A DNA stretch of 9,188 nucleotides from Flavobacteriales bacterium (GCA_027065935.1 JAMONI010000259.1:1-9188), one strand, 5' to 3'. Counted from the first letter of the stretch, positions 1 through 8,081 are shown. Numbers and translations: made by a program. The notes: generated by a model not told the origin, from the sequence alone.

Positions 1-273
1 CGTGTTCACATCATAGGGTCTGGCAAATTGCACTACGGCATATTCACCGTCGTCCACATGAACGCTGGAACCGCAAGAGCCGGTACCGTCCTCATAGCAC
101 AGTCCGCTGGAGGGCGAACCGTTGAGGGAAGGTAAATCCGTTCTGTTTCCCGTTCCGAAGTCTTCCAGAAATATTACTTGGGCGGAAGACTCGTTTAGCA
201 TTAAAACCAGCCCGAAAATCAGAGCAAGAACGCTTTTTACGGTGTACTTGCTTAGATTCGGAGCGGTTTTCAT
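1..273 (-). CDS. N-terminal fragment of a secreted protein (3' part outside the window)
   Basis: The reverse strand reads 91 codons from an ATG at 273 to the window edge with no stop. The product begins MKTAPNLSKYTVKSVLALIF, a lysine-containing n-region and a hydrophobic core (about residues 13-25), followed by NESSA|Q, a plausible signal peptidase I site. Export is therefore well supported. The mature part starts QVIFLEDFGTGNRTDLPS and has two cysteines in LCYEDGTGSCGSS, then VDDGEYAVVQFARP. This resembles the start of large flavobacterial surface proteins, but no domain can be named from 60 residues, and its C-terminus, where a T9SS sorting domain would lie, is not visible. In-frame ATGs also exist at 291 and 297 and would add MRELQT or MIMRELQT. 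No Shine-Dalgarno decides between them. I chose 273 because it gives the most compact signal peptide. The gene is divergent from recG. No good minus-strand -7 element was found upstream. Confidence 0.8.
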   Translation of the reverse strand, partial: MKTAPNLSKYTVKSVLALIFGLVLMLNESSAQVIFLEDFGTGNRTDLPSLNGSPSSGLCYEDGTGSCGSSVHVDDGEYAVVQFARPYDVNT

Positions 274-297
274 TGTTTGGAGTTCTCTCATAATCAT

Positions 298-762
298 AAT
301 TATTTATCGTTTATTATTTGTTAGCAAAAAGGAGCGTTGTTAAAATTGATAAAAAATTTGTTAATAGCTGATATGTTTGTGATTTTAATTTCCCCCTCAT
401 ATCTTCCGTTTGATTTAATTTTTTTCAGTTTTTAATATCTCAATTTACATTATTTCCAACATCTTTATTTCACTTTCAAAAGTCATTTAATTTTTTACTC
501 ATCATATTGAATTATTAACAATCACAAGATTTTATTTTCGACATAAATAAAAATTCAAAGTTTTTTTTATCCGGAGCGTCATTTTGATTATTTATGGGAT
601 TAATATAGTTATTTTTTTTAGAAGTTCAACCATTCGTTATGTTAAATTTAAAAATTTATTTTAATACTTTTTCGACGATATGCAAAGGCTTTGTTAACGG
701 ACTTGTTTGGATAATTTAATTTTTTTTATAAGGCGGTATCATCAGGACTCGCCAATAATGTG
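298..762. other. A/T-rich intergenic gap, no gene recognised
   Basis: This stretch separates the divergent secreted-protein gene and recG. G+C is about one fifth in the lines I counted, far below the flanking coding DNA. No reading frame in it has protein-like composition, and I see no tRNA, rRNA or terminator hairpin. It must contain the promoter of the leftward gene, but no exact minus-strand TAnnTTTG is present. One exact plus-strand TAnnTTTG (TATGTTTG, 372-379) has no recognisable gene downstream. Confidence 0.7.
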
Positions 763-770
763 TATTTTTG
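763..770 (+). promoter_or_regulatory. Bacteroidota -7 promoter element of recG
   Basis: TATTTTTG matches the Bacteroidota primary sigma-factor -7 consensus TAnnTTTG exactly. It ends 18 bases before the recG ATG at 789, so transcription would begin around 775-780 with a leader of roughly 10-15 bases, as is common in this phylum. No TTG is seen at the usual -33 distance, so the upstream half of the promoter is weak or absent. The element contains the TTG at 768-770 that could be mistaken for a recG start codon. Confidence 0.6.
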
Positions 771-788
771 TATAGCAATAACCGAAAG

Positions 789-2885
789 ATGAAGTGGCAT
801 ACACCCTTGCATTTACTAAAAAACTTGGGGCTTAGGCGAGCTTCGTTATTGGAGCGGGAATTCGGGTTAAAGACATTTAAGGATTTACTTTATTTTTTTC
901 CCTATCGTTATATCGACCGAAGTAAGATTTACAAAATCAACGAATTGTATTTGGCTACGGCCGAGGTTCAGGTGAAGGGCAGGTTTACCGGATTTCAAGA
1001 GATTCAAGGCAAAAGAGGTAAACGCTTGGTGGGTTTTTTTGAAGACGGCACCGGAATTATCGAAGTGCTCTGGTTTAAGAATTACGCTTGGGTTAAAAAG
1101 GCTTACAAACCGGACGAGGAATATGTTTTGTACGGAAAAATTTCCGGTTCGGGACATTCCTTTAGCATGATTCATCCGGAGGTGGAGCAAGCCGATATGT
1201 TTTTCAAGCAAGGCCGTCAAGGTCTTATGCCCGTTTATCCATCTACGGAGAAATTGATTAAAGCGGGGATTACCAAAAAGGTAATGCAAAACATAATGCG
1301 GGAATTATTTAGTCAAACCGGTTATTCCTTCCGGGAAACCTTACCGAAAGCTATTATAGAGAAGAACCGTTTGATTTCCAAATCGGAAGCTTTGCGATAC
1401 ATTCACTTTCCGCCCGATTTGAACTTGCTTGCCAAAGCACAATACCGGTTGAAATTCGAGGAGTTATTTTACTTGCAGTTACAACTTTTGTTGAAGCGTC
1501 AAAACCGCAAGCAAAAAATACGCGGTTTTGTTTTTGAAAAAATCGGGGATTATTTCCACCGTTTTTACAAAGAAGTCCTTCCTTTCGAACTCACCGAGGC
1601 CCAGAAAAGAGTTGTGAGAGAAATCCGTAAAGACGTAAAAAGCGGTCGTCAGATGAACCGGTTGCTACAAGGTGATGTAGGGAGCGGAAAGACCGTAGTA
1701 GCCATGATGAGCATGCTGATGGCACTGGACAACGATTTTCAGGCTGCCCTGTTAGCGCCTACGGAAATATTGGCACAACAGCATTATTACACCATAAAAA
1801 AATGGAGTGAAAAGTTGGGCTTACGGGTAGATTTGCTAACCGGTTCGACCTCCAACGCGCAAAGAAGAGACATTCATCAAGGATTGGAAACGGGCGACAC
1901 GCAAATCATTGTGGGTACCCATGCCCTTTTGGAAGACAAGGTGCAATTCAAGAATTTAGGCTTGGCGGTGATCGACGAACAGCACCGGTTCGGTGTTGCG
2001 CAACGGGCCAAAATGTGGCGTAAAAACCTTACGCCTCCTCATATTCTTATTATGACGGCCACGCCCATTCCCCGAACGTTGGCACTCACTCACTACGGTG
2101 ATTTGGACGTTTCGGTTATCGATGAATTGCCGCCCGGCAGGAAACCCGTCAATACTTTTCATGTTTACGACACCCAACGAAAGAAAGTATATGATTTTAT
2201 CCGGCGTGAAATTAGCAAGGGAAGGCAGGTATATTACGTTTTCCCCTTGATAGAAGAAAGCGAAGTGCTGGATTATGAGAATTTGGAGACGGGCTTTCAA
2301 AGGCTTCGGGAAATTTTCCGGAACGAGGCAGTCAAAATCGACATGGTGCACGGCCGGATGAAGCCGGCGGAAAAAGAAGCCGTGATGGAACGCTTCAAGT
2401 CGGGACAAACGGACATTTTGGTTTCCACCACCGTGATCGAAGTGGGTGTGGATGTGCCCAACGCATCGGTTATGGTTATTGAAAGTGCGCAACGTTTCGG
2501 ATTGGCTCAGCTTCATCAACTTCGCGGCCGGGTGGGACGCGGAGCAGAGCAATCATACTGCATCCTCATCACGGACAACAAAATATCGGACGATGCCAAG
2601 ATACGTCTTCGCACGATGACCGAGACGAACGACGGGTTCAAAATAGCCGAAGTGGATTTGAAACTTCGCGGCCCGGGTAATATTATGGGTACGCAACAAA
2701 GCGGTATTGTAAAACTCAAAATCGCCGATTATGTGAAAGATGCGCACATTATGCTTGCGGCACGCAGTGCGGCTTATCGTTTATTGGAGTCGGATCCTAT
2801 GCTTAGCCTGCCGGAAAATCAAATCATCAGAGAGGTTGTCAAGGAGAACTACAAAAAAAGCGGTTTTTGGAACTATATCGGTTAA
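789..2885 (+). CDS. recG: ATP-dependent DNA helicase RecG
   Basis: RecG binds stalled replication forks and Holliday junctions and drives branch migration and fork regression in recombination repair. The 698-residue product has the family layout. A wedge region with an OB fold lies at about residues 57-133 (EVQVKGRFTGFQ to SMIHPEVE). Two superfamily 2 helicase domains follow: Walker A GDVGSGKT (295-302), motif II DEQH (396-399, followed by RFGV as is typical of RecG), motif III TATPIPRT (423-430) and motif VI QLRGRVGRG (577-585). The C-terminal RecG signature LRGPGNIMGTQQSG is at 626-639. Length is normal and all key motifs are intact. An in-frame TTG at 768 would add seven residues, but it lies inside the -7 element. 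The ATG at 789 gives MKWHTPLHLLKNLGLRRA, which fits the usual N-terminus. The last four bases overlap the stop of the convergent T9SS gene. Confidence 0.97.
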   Translation: MKWHTPLHLLKNLGLRRASLLEREFGLKTFKDLLYFFPYRYIDRSKIYKINELYLATAEVQVKGRFTGFQEIQGKRGKRLVGFFEDGTGIIEVLWFKNYAWVKKAYKPDEEYVLYGKISGSGHSFSMIHPEVEQADMFFKQGRQGLMPVYPSTEKLIKAGITKKVMQNIMRELFSQTGYSFRETLPKAIIEKNRLISKSEALRYIHFPPDLNLLAKAQYRLKFEELFYLQLQLLLKRQNRKQKIRGFVFEKIGDYFHRFYKEVLPFELTEAQKRVVREIRKDVKSGRQMNRLLQGDVGSGKTVVAMMSMLMALDNDFQAALLAPTEILAQQHYYTIKKWSEKLGLRVDLLTGSTSNAQRRDIHQGLETGDTQIIVGTHALLEDKVQFKNLGLAVIDEQHRFGVAQRAKMWRKNLTPPHILIMTATPIPRTLALTHYGDLDVSVIDELPPGRKPVNTFHVYDTQRKKVYDFIRREISKGRQVYYVFPLIEESEVLDYENLETGFQRLREIFRNEAVKIDMVHGRMKPAEKEAVMERFKSGQTDILVSTTVIEVGVDVPNASVMVIESAQRFGLAQLHQLRGRVGRGAEQSYCILITDNKISDDAKIRLRTMTETNDGFKIAEVDLKLRGPGNIMGTQQSGIVKLKIADYVKDAHIMLAARSAAYRLLESDPMLSLPENQIIREVVKENYKKSGFWNYIG

Positions 2886-3841
2886 CGAATCAACGAAAAA
2901 TGTCCTCTGACCACACGCACGGATTGATCCGGCATTTTTATTTCGGCCACAAACCAATAATCGTCGGCAGGTAAAGGGCTTCCCGCATTGTAGCCGTCCC
3001 ATCCGGGTGCATCGTGACCGAACACGTCCAGGAGTTTTCCGTAGCGGTCGAAAATACGAATTACGGAACCCGGTCGGCGGTCTATGTTGATAATTTGCCA
3101 ATAGTCGTTTATCCCGTCGCCATTAGGACTGAAATAAGGCAAAGCGCCCAACACATACACCGTTTGCTCCACCGTGCCGCATCCCAGCCGATCGTTTACG
3201 AATACGGTATAAGTTCCGGGAGACAAACCCGTAAAAATATTGCTATCGCCGAAATTAAGGCCGTCAAGGGAAAATTCATATTCACCCGGTCCACTCACCA
3301 GAATTTCTATGGAATTGTCATCTCCTTGAAAATCATTTACAATCACATCATCAATCACAGCCGGTTCGGATTGATACACGTCTATTTCTTTTGCGTTGCT
3401 ACATCCCGCATCATTTACTACCGTAACCGAATAAGTACCGTCCGAAGAAATATAAATACCACGAGTGGCGGCCCCCGTGTTCCATTGATAACTTACAAAA
3501 CCCGCAGGCGCTTCAACAAATATGGAATCTCCCCGGCACACAATATAGTTTGATTCCATGTTAATCGACGGTTTTTCCAAAACCACAATATCAAATTGCC
3601 CCATGTTGATACAAGAAGCGGACATATCTACAATCGTATAATATACGGTTTGCGTATTGGGATTCGTATTCGTGTAAGCCGAAGGGTTGGCAATGGGATT
3701 GGTTTGGTTCAAAGCATCGTTCTGAGTTTCGTAAAATGTAATTTCATATTGCGCCGGGCTTCTTCCGTTTAAAATATCCGCTTCGGCGTTATGGAGGTTA
3801 AAAGTCGAAATTCCGTCGAAATCATCGTCACATACTTCCAA
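2882..3841 (-). repeat. Paralogous C-terminal cassette, copy 1
   Basis: Residues 481-799 of the choice-of-anchor L protein align without any gap to residues 592-910 of the upstream propeller protein, with about 196 of 319 residues identical (counted by eye). The block covers one acidic module, two Ig-like segments and the sorting domain, and ends at the stop codon. Upstream of it the similarity drops and needs gaps. It matches 5317-6276, 2435 bp away in direct orientation. Confidence 0.9.
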
Positions 3842-5281
3842 ATCGGACACGGGGAAAACTTCTGGAGGGGTTCCTACAACGATTTCAAATTCGGTGGTGA
3901 TAAAACAATAAGGGGCCGCTATATTTCGAACAACCGCATAAACGGTTTGCGGCGTATTAGGTGTGGAATTGGAGATATGCGTTATGGGATTAGTGCCGTT
4001 TAGCATATCCGTTTCCGATGCATAATAGATTACTTCAAAATCATTCGGACTGGCACCGTTGAGGATTACAGGGGTATGAACCGTAAGGTCGAAATCCACA
4101 ATTCCGTCAAAGTCGTTATCGCATATTTCCAATGGCGGAGAAACGGGTTGGACAGAAGCGGGAAGTTCCACGAATTCCACTATGATATCGTCACTTCCGG
4201 TACAACCCGCCGAGTAGGATACTTCCACCGTATAGGTCCCGGATCCCAAACCTCCGCTATTGACGGATTGCGCTAAATATTGATAGGAATTGGCGCCGGG
4301 AATGGGATTTCCGTTAAAGAACCATTGATAACTTGCTCCCGGGAAATTCACTGTTTCCAAGAGTTGCGAATCACCGCAAACGGCATTGCCTCCGGCAATG
4401 GTTAAATCGTCACCCAGATTCACTCCCAGGTTAAAACTTCCTCCTTCCAAAAAAATGGCGGAATCATAAATAGCGTCCGCGTGGTCGGCAATAACCAATT
4501 TGATATGGTAGGTGGTATTGGGGACCACGACAGCCCGAGCCACTAAGGGTACGGTACGGCCGTCGTAATTGGTATCGGGGAGTCCGTAGCCGGCAAAATA
4601 TTGCGTATTGTTCGGACAATTGGGTGAAGCGGTTATATTGGTAACACTTACAGGTACCCCGTTAGGCAAAACGGCAATGTTCGTATATGTGGAAGACGAA
4701 GCTTCCCGGAGTAAAAAAGCGAATCCGTCGGAGTAAGAACATTCGAAAGTTCCGTCATATTCTTCGGAAGCAATCAAAAAGCGAAATTGAATGGTATCGG
4801 TATAGGGAACAAAATCGAACTCGATATATGTAGCGTCGTAAGTTGTTCCCGGAGACAAACCCAAAGCCTGTTCGATATCCGCATCGGAACCCGTGCTTCC
4901 GGATAAGTCGGTTGATACCAAGGCGGACGTAGTAATGTTTCCGCCTTCATAAGCCCTTCCCGTTGTAATGACTACACCTTCCTCAAAGGGAAAATTACTG
5001 CCGGCGGGGCGTTTGAAATAGCCGTAACTTTTCGTGCCGGATTGCGTGGAATCTCCATATACTACGGCGTGGAAATTACTCACATTGGAACAACTTCCCG
5101 TAATTAAAATGTTTTCTATCAAGTATTCCAAGGAGTGCGTGGAATTCGGATCGCCCGGAGGATTGATACCTATGATTTGCTGAGCCGTTCCGTTGAAACT
5201 TAAACCCGAAAAAATAAAAAACAGGAACGCTACAACATGGATGTAATTTTGCCCTATTAAGAACTTGGTAGATTTATTCAT
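2882..5281 (-). CDS. T9SS type B surface protein with choice-of-anchor L domain
   Basis: The 799-residue product begins with a signal peptide (hydrophobic core HVVAFLFFIFSGLSF, probable cleavage NGTA|Q near residue 33). Residues about 40-290 form a choice-of-anchor L domain. Its hallmarks are RFLIASEEYDGTFECSYSDG (167-186) and KLVIADHADAIYDSAIFLEG (261-280). An Ig/PKD-like domain follows (about 293-370, ASYQWFFNG). Next are two acidic modules starting LEICDNDFDG (384-469) and LEVCDDDFDG (481-567), an Ig-like segment (570-635) and another small beta domain (636-712). The C-terminal CHU_C / type B sorting domain covers about 713-799 (FSPNGDGINDYW, GSVIRIFDRYGK, final GHFSLIR). In the known family this domain directs export through the T9SS, usually with an SprF/PorP-type partner; none is encoded in this window. 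The likely role is an adhesin or surface-structure protein, but the ligand is unknown. It is the second gene of a probable two-gene operon, 35 bp after its paralog, with no promoter visible in the gap. Confidence 0.93.
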   Translation of the reverse strand: MNKSTKFLIGQNYIHVVAFLFFIFSGLSFNGTAQQIIGINPPGDPNSTHSLEYLIENILITGSCSNVSNFHAVVYGDSTQSGTKSYGYFKRPAGSNFPFEEGVVITTGRAYEGGNITTSALVSTDLSGSTGSDADIEQALGLSPGTTYDATYIEFDFVPYTDTIQFRFLIASEEYDGTFECSYSDGFAFLLREASSSTYTNIAVLPNGVPVSVTNITASPNCPNNTQYFAGYGLPDTNYDGRTVPLVARAVVVPNTTYHIKLVIADHADAIYDSAIFLEGGSFNLGVNLGDDLTIAGGNAVCGDSQLLETVNFPGASYQWFFNGNPIPGANSYQYLAQSVNSGGLGSGTYTVEVSYSAGCTGSDDIIVEFVELPASVQPVSPPLEICDNDFDGIVDFDLTVHTPVILNGASPNDFEVIYYASETDMLNGTNPITHISNSTPNTPQTVYAVVRNIAAPYCFITTEFEIVVGTPPEVFPVSDLEVCDDDFDGISTFNLHNAEADILNGRSPAQYEITFYETQNDALNQTNPIANPSAYTNTNPNTQTVYYTIVDMSASCINMGQFDIVVLEKPSINMESNYIVCRGDSIFVEAPAGFVSYQWNTGAATRGIYISSDGTYSVTVVNDAGCSNAKEIDVYQSEPAVIDDVIVNDFQGDDNSIEILVSGPGEYEFSLDGLNFGDSNIFTGLSPGTYTVFVNDRLGCGTVEQTVYVLGALPYFSPNGDGINDYWQIINIDRRPGSVIRIFDRYGKLLDVFGHDAPGWDGYNAGSPLPADDYWFVAEIKMPDQSVRVVRGHFSLIR
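3581..4132 (-). repeat. Two tandem acidic ~86-residue modules in the anchor-L protein
   Basis: The modules occupy 3875-4132 and 3581-3841. Each has a LExCDxDFDG head, then F-[DN]-L, an ILNG motif, a [FY]Y-x-[ST]-[EQ] strand, NPI, a Thr/Asn-rich turn, a Q-T-V-Y strand and a closing IVV strand. The Asp pattern C-D-x-D-x-D-G could bind calcium, which is inference. Such modules are common in stalks of CHU_C proteins. Confidence 0.8.
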
Positions 5282-5316
5282 TGGTTTGTAAGATTAAATT
5301 CACACGACACTTAAAT

Positions 5317-6276
5317 TTACCTTATCAGTGAAAAATGTCCCGTGACAATTCTGATTTCGGAATCCGGTTCCACAAGTTCGATATAGTACCAATAATCATC
5401 CGACGGTTGCGGTATTCCGTTATAATTACCATCCCATCCGCGGTCCAAGGCGCTCATTTCGTAGAGTTTTTTTCCGTAGCGGTCGAAAATTCGTATGACG
5501 GAACCGGGCCGGGCTTCGATGTTGATTACTTGCCAATAGTCATTGTATCCGTCGTTATTGGGCGTAAAGAAGGGCGGAGCGCCTATGATTTTCACTTCCA
5601 CTTGCACTTTTCCGCACCCGTTTTTGTCGTTTACGTACACCGTATAGTCACCGGGATAAAGGTTTGTGAACACATTACTGTCCTGATACGAAACGTCATC
5701 CAACGAATATTCGTAATCGCCGTTGCCCGATACGATCACTTCAATGCTATTGTCATTACCGTTAAAATGGGTTACGAGTACCGAGTCGATTACGGCGGGC
5801 TCGGAAATTTCAACCGTTATATCTTTGGAATTTTGACATCCTTTGTCATCGGTTACTTCAACGGAATAATTACCCGGTGTCGAAACGTAAATCCCCTGAC
5901 CGGATGCGCCCGTGTTCCATTGATAACTTACAAAACCCGCAGGTGCTTCCACGTAAACGGAGTCACCCGGGCAGACGATATATAAATTGTCCATTAAAAT
6001 TTCGGGTTTGGGATTGACTACCACTTCAAAACTTCCTACATTCACACACTCTGTGTCATTGTTCATTATCGTGTAATATATTTCTTGCGTACCGGGTGTA
6101 GTATTTTCGTAAGAAGAGGGATTGGTAATCGGGTTGGTCTGATTTTCGGCGTCACTTTGCGTTTCGTAAAAGACGATTGTATAATCGGTTGATGTCCTTC
6201 CGTTGAGGATTTCGGGTTCGGCGTTATGGAGGTTAAATTGTGCCAGTCCGTCGAAATCGTCATCACAAAGTTCCAA
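5317..6276 (-). repeat. Paralogous C-terminal cassette, copy 2
   Basis: This is the partner of 2882-3841, in the same orientation and of exactly the same length (960 bp). The longest identical DNA run I found is 35 bp, at 5909-5943 and 3474-3508, encoding PAGFVSYQWNTG. Elsewhere synonymous and amino-acid differences are frequent, so the two copies are not a recent perfect duplication. Confidence 0.9.
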
Positions 6277-8049
6277 AGGAGTAGTTACCGGAAAAATTTC
6301 CGGCAAAGGGTTTACGGTTAGTTCCAAGGTCCCGATATCGGAACACCCGGTATTGCCATTGGTCAGCACATAATAAACCGTTTGGCTGTAGGGAGTGGTA
6401 TTGGTATAAGGATCCGATATTTCGTTGGTTTGCGTTTCGGCATCGGCTTGGGTTTCGTAATATTGCACCGAATAAGTTCCCGGAGCGGGTTGCGTTCCTA
6501 TCACTTCCGAATCTTTTGAGTGTAAATTAAACGAAGCGATACCATTTCGGTTGATATCACAAACTTCCAGAGGAGTTACGGTTTGGATTTGGGGTAAGGG
6601 CAAGACTTCGATAGTAATTTGCCTTGTGACGTGACATCCGTCTGCAAAATACATCACCGAGGTAACCGTAAAAGACCCGGAAATTGAATAATCGTGTTGC
6701 ACTTGCACTTGGGTGGGATTGGAGGGTGACGGATAAGAAGTCAAGGTGTTTCCGTCGCCGAAATCCCAATCCACTTGCGTAATGGTTTTGTTGGATTCCA
6801 CGGAAAAGGAAACCGTTTCACCCGGACAAACCGCATTGGTATTTACATTGTTTTCATCCGTAACGGCAATCTGCACAAAAAAGGATTGGATAAACTGCGG
6901 CAGCCCTTGCCGGCATACCATCCCGGAAGGCAAGGAAACCGAGAACCTGTTTACGTTGGCCGCCGCACCTTGTTCATTGGGATTGTCTATCGTGGAAAGG
7001 GTATTGGTTCCCGTGCTGTAAGAGAAGGATTCGGCTATATAAATTTTTCCGTCGATACCCAATTGCAATGCACCGCGATATCCGGTAGCGCTCGACGGAA
7101 GCAAATTGGTATAGTTTAAATTGTTCGATTGCAAATCATACTGTAACAGGTAAACCCTGGACGAAGAAGAATCGCCGAAGACATACATAAAACGTCCGTC
7201 GGGTGAGAATTCTATACCGTAGGGCATAAATCCGGGCGGTTTACTTAAAACCCTGTAATTGGAAGCCACACCGGTATTGACATCGAAATCCAGCAGGTAC
7301 AACTCTTCGTCATAATATCCGGCCAATCCTATTTTATCGCCCTGAGGGGATATTTTCATGTAGCCGTGGGTTCTTCCGAAGGAAAGTCCCTGAATGGTGG
7401 AGGCCACGACGTTAGTGTTAATACCCGTGTTATCCACCTTGATGGCATAAATGGTGTTACGCGGCGCAATGTATGTGTTTATCGGAATGCTTGTTCCACT
7501 GCTGGGAGCGGGACCCAAGGTCACTACCCAAAAAAAATCCTGATCGAAATTTTGAATGGCCGTTACTTTTTCTTCCACGTTATTGATAAGAAGGATATTT
7601 TTTTGTCCCGATACCACGGCACCCGTGCCTCCGTTCAAGTTCATATCCACCACGGAGTACCTCAGTCCGTTGGAACCGTTGGCATCATCCACCGTAAAAA
7701 CATAAAACAAATGTTCATTACCCGCACCGGGACGGGGTACGATAAGACCCGATTGAGAAGAAGAAGGATTACCCATCAGTCCGTTTCCGTTAGGCATAAC
7801 ACTGTGATTGGCATCCCAAACACGAATACCGTCGGAGTAAAAAAGCAAATCACCGCTACAATCCGAAATAGCGGAACAGCCTTCTTCAATATTAACTTGA
7901 CCTCCGGCTTGCGGGACCACGGGGGGCGGGTCAAAATCCAATCCGGCATGATTACCGAAAAACCAATTGGAAGCCTCGAGTTGACCAAATGCTACGGAAA
8001 AACGGACAAATAAGAAAAAAATTCCCAACAGAATAAACGTCTTTTTCAT
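5317..8049 (-). CDS. T9SS type B surface protein with beta-propeller-like and PKD domains
   Basis: The 910-residue product starts with a signal peptide (MKKTFILLGIFFLFVRFSVA, probable cleavage AFG|Q near residue 22). Mature residues 23 to about 393 resemble the WD40/YVTN-type propeller of flavobacterial secreted proteins. It opens with NWFFGNHAGLDFD and carries blade-like strands KISPQGDKIGLAGY (232-245), GIEFSPDGRFMYVFG (278-292) and LQLGIDGKIYIAE (328-340). A PKD domain follows (about 400-482) with VDWDFGDG (427-434) and HDYSISGSFTVTS. Two acidic modules come next, LEVCDINRNG (494-579) and LELCDDDFDG (592-678), then Ig-like segments and a CHU_C type B sorting domain (about 824-910) with FFTPNNDGYNDYW and the same GHFSLIR ending as the downstream gene. 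This architecture points to T9SS export and a cell-surface or secreted location. The propeller may bind protein or carbohydrate, but no catalytic residues are recognisable. It is the first gene of the probable operon and diverges from dnaK across 193 bp. Confidence 0.92.
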   Translation of the reverse strand: MKKTFILLGIFFLFVRFSVAFGQLEASNWFFGNHAGLDFDPPPVVPQAGGQVNIEEGCSAISDCSGDLLFYSDGIRVWDANHSVMPNGNGLMGNPSSSQSGLIVPRPGAGNEHLFYVFTVDDANGSNGLRYSVVDMNLNGGTGAVVSGQKNILLINNVEEKVTAIQNFDQDFFWVVTLGPAPSSGTSIPINTYIAPRNTIYAIKVDNTGINTNVVASTIQGLSFGRTHGYMKISPQGDKIGLAGYYDEELYLLDFDVNTGVASNYRVLSKPPGFMPYGIEFSPDGRFMYVFGDSSSSRVYLLQYDLQSNNLNYTNLLPSSATGYRGALQLGIDGKIYIAESFSYSTGTNTLSTIDNPNEQGAAANVNRFSVSLPSGMVCRQGLPQFIQSFFVQIAVTDENNVNTNAVCPGETVSFSVESNKTITQVDWDFGDGNTLTSYPSPSNPTQVQVQHDYSISGSFTVTSVMYFADGCHVTRQITIEVLPLPQIQTVTPLEVCDINRNGIASFNLHSKDSEVIGTQPAPGTYSVQYYETQADAETQTNEISDPYTNTTPYSQTVYYVLTNGNTGCSDIGTLELTVNPLPEIFPVTTPLELCDDDFDGLAQFNLHNAEPEILNGRTSTDYTIVFYETQSDAENQTNPITNPSSYENTTPGTQEIYYTIMNNDTECVNVGSFEVVVNPKPEILMDNLYIVCPGDSVYVEAPAGFVSYQWNTGASGQGIYVSTPGNYSVEVTDDKGCQNSKDITVEISEPAVIDSVLVTHFNGNDNSIEVIVSGNGDYEYSLDDVSYQDSNVFTNLYPGDYTVYVNDKNGCGKVQVEVKIIGAPPFFTPNNDGYNDYWQVINIEARPGSVIRIFDRYGKKLYEMSALDRGWDGNYNGIPQPSDDYWYYIELVEPDSEIRIVTGHFSLIR
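6016..6570 (-). repeat. Two tandem acidic ~86-residue modules in the propeller protein
   Basis: The modules occupy 6313-6570 and 6016-6276 and have the same plan as those in the downstream paralog, including YYETQADA and FYETQSDA strands followed by QTN. The first copy has a degenerate acidic loop (CDINRNG) compared with CDDDFDG in the second. The second copy is closer to the second module of the paralog than to its own neighbour. Confidence 0.8.
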
Positions 8050-8081
8050 AAATCTCGTCTAATTAACCAAAAATTTTTTGA

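Noticed and set aside
122..343. Plus-strand frame of 73 codons at the left end
   Set aside because: It lies opposite the signal-peptide-bearing secreted-protein gene and continues into A/T-rich DNA; composition and context fit a chance frame.
683..693. Small palindrome CAAAG-G-CTTTG as a possible operator for recG
   Set aside because: Five-base arms in A/T-rich DNA are expected by chance, and it lies 70 bp upstream of the promoter element with no second copy.
1956..2552. Minus-strand frame of 198 codons inside recG, plus smaller ones at 885-1289 and 2516-2747
   Set aside because: They lie wholly opposite conserved RecG helicase motifs, and the products are His/Arg-rich with no recognisable domain.
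5335..5985. Plus-strand frame of 216 codons opposite the propeller gene, with a similar frame at 3014-3553 opposite its paralog
   Set aside because: The two antisense frames resemble each other only because the sense strands are homologous cassettes. The sense frames carry clear domains, and the antisense products have no recognisable domain or signal.
8068..8080. Near-palindrome C-A5-T6-G between the T9SS operon and dnaK as a terminator or operator
   Set aside because: A pure A/T hairpin without a G/C stem cannot act as an intrinsic terminator, and such runs are common in this gap.
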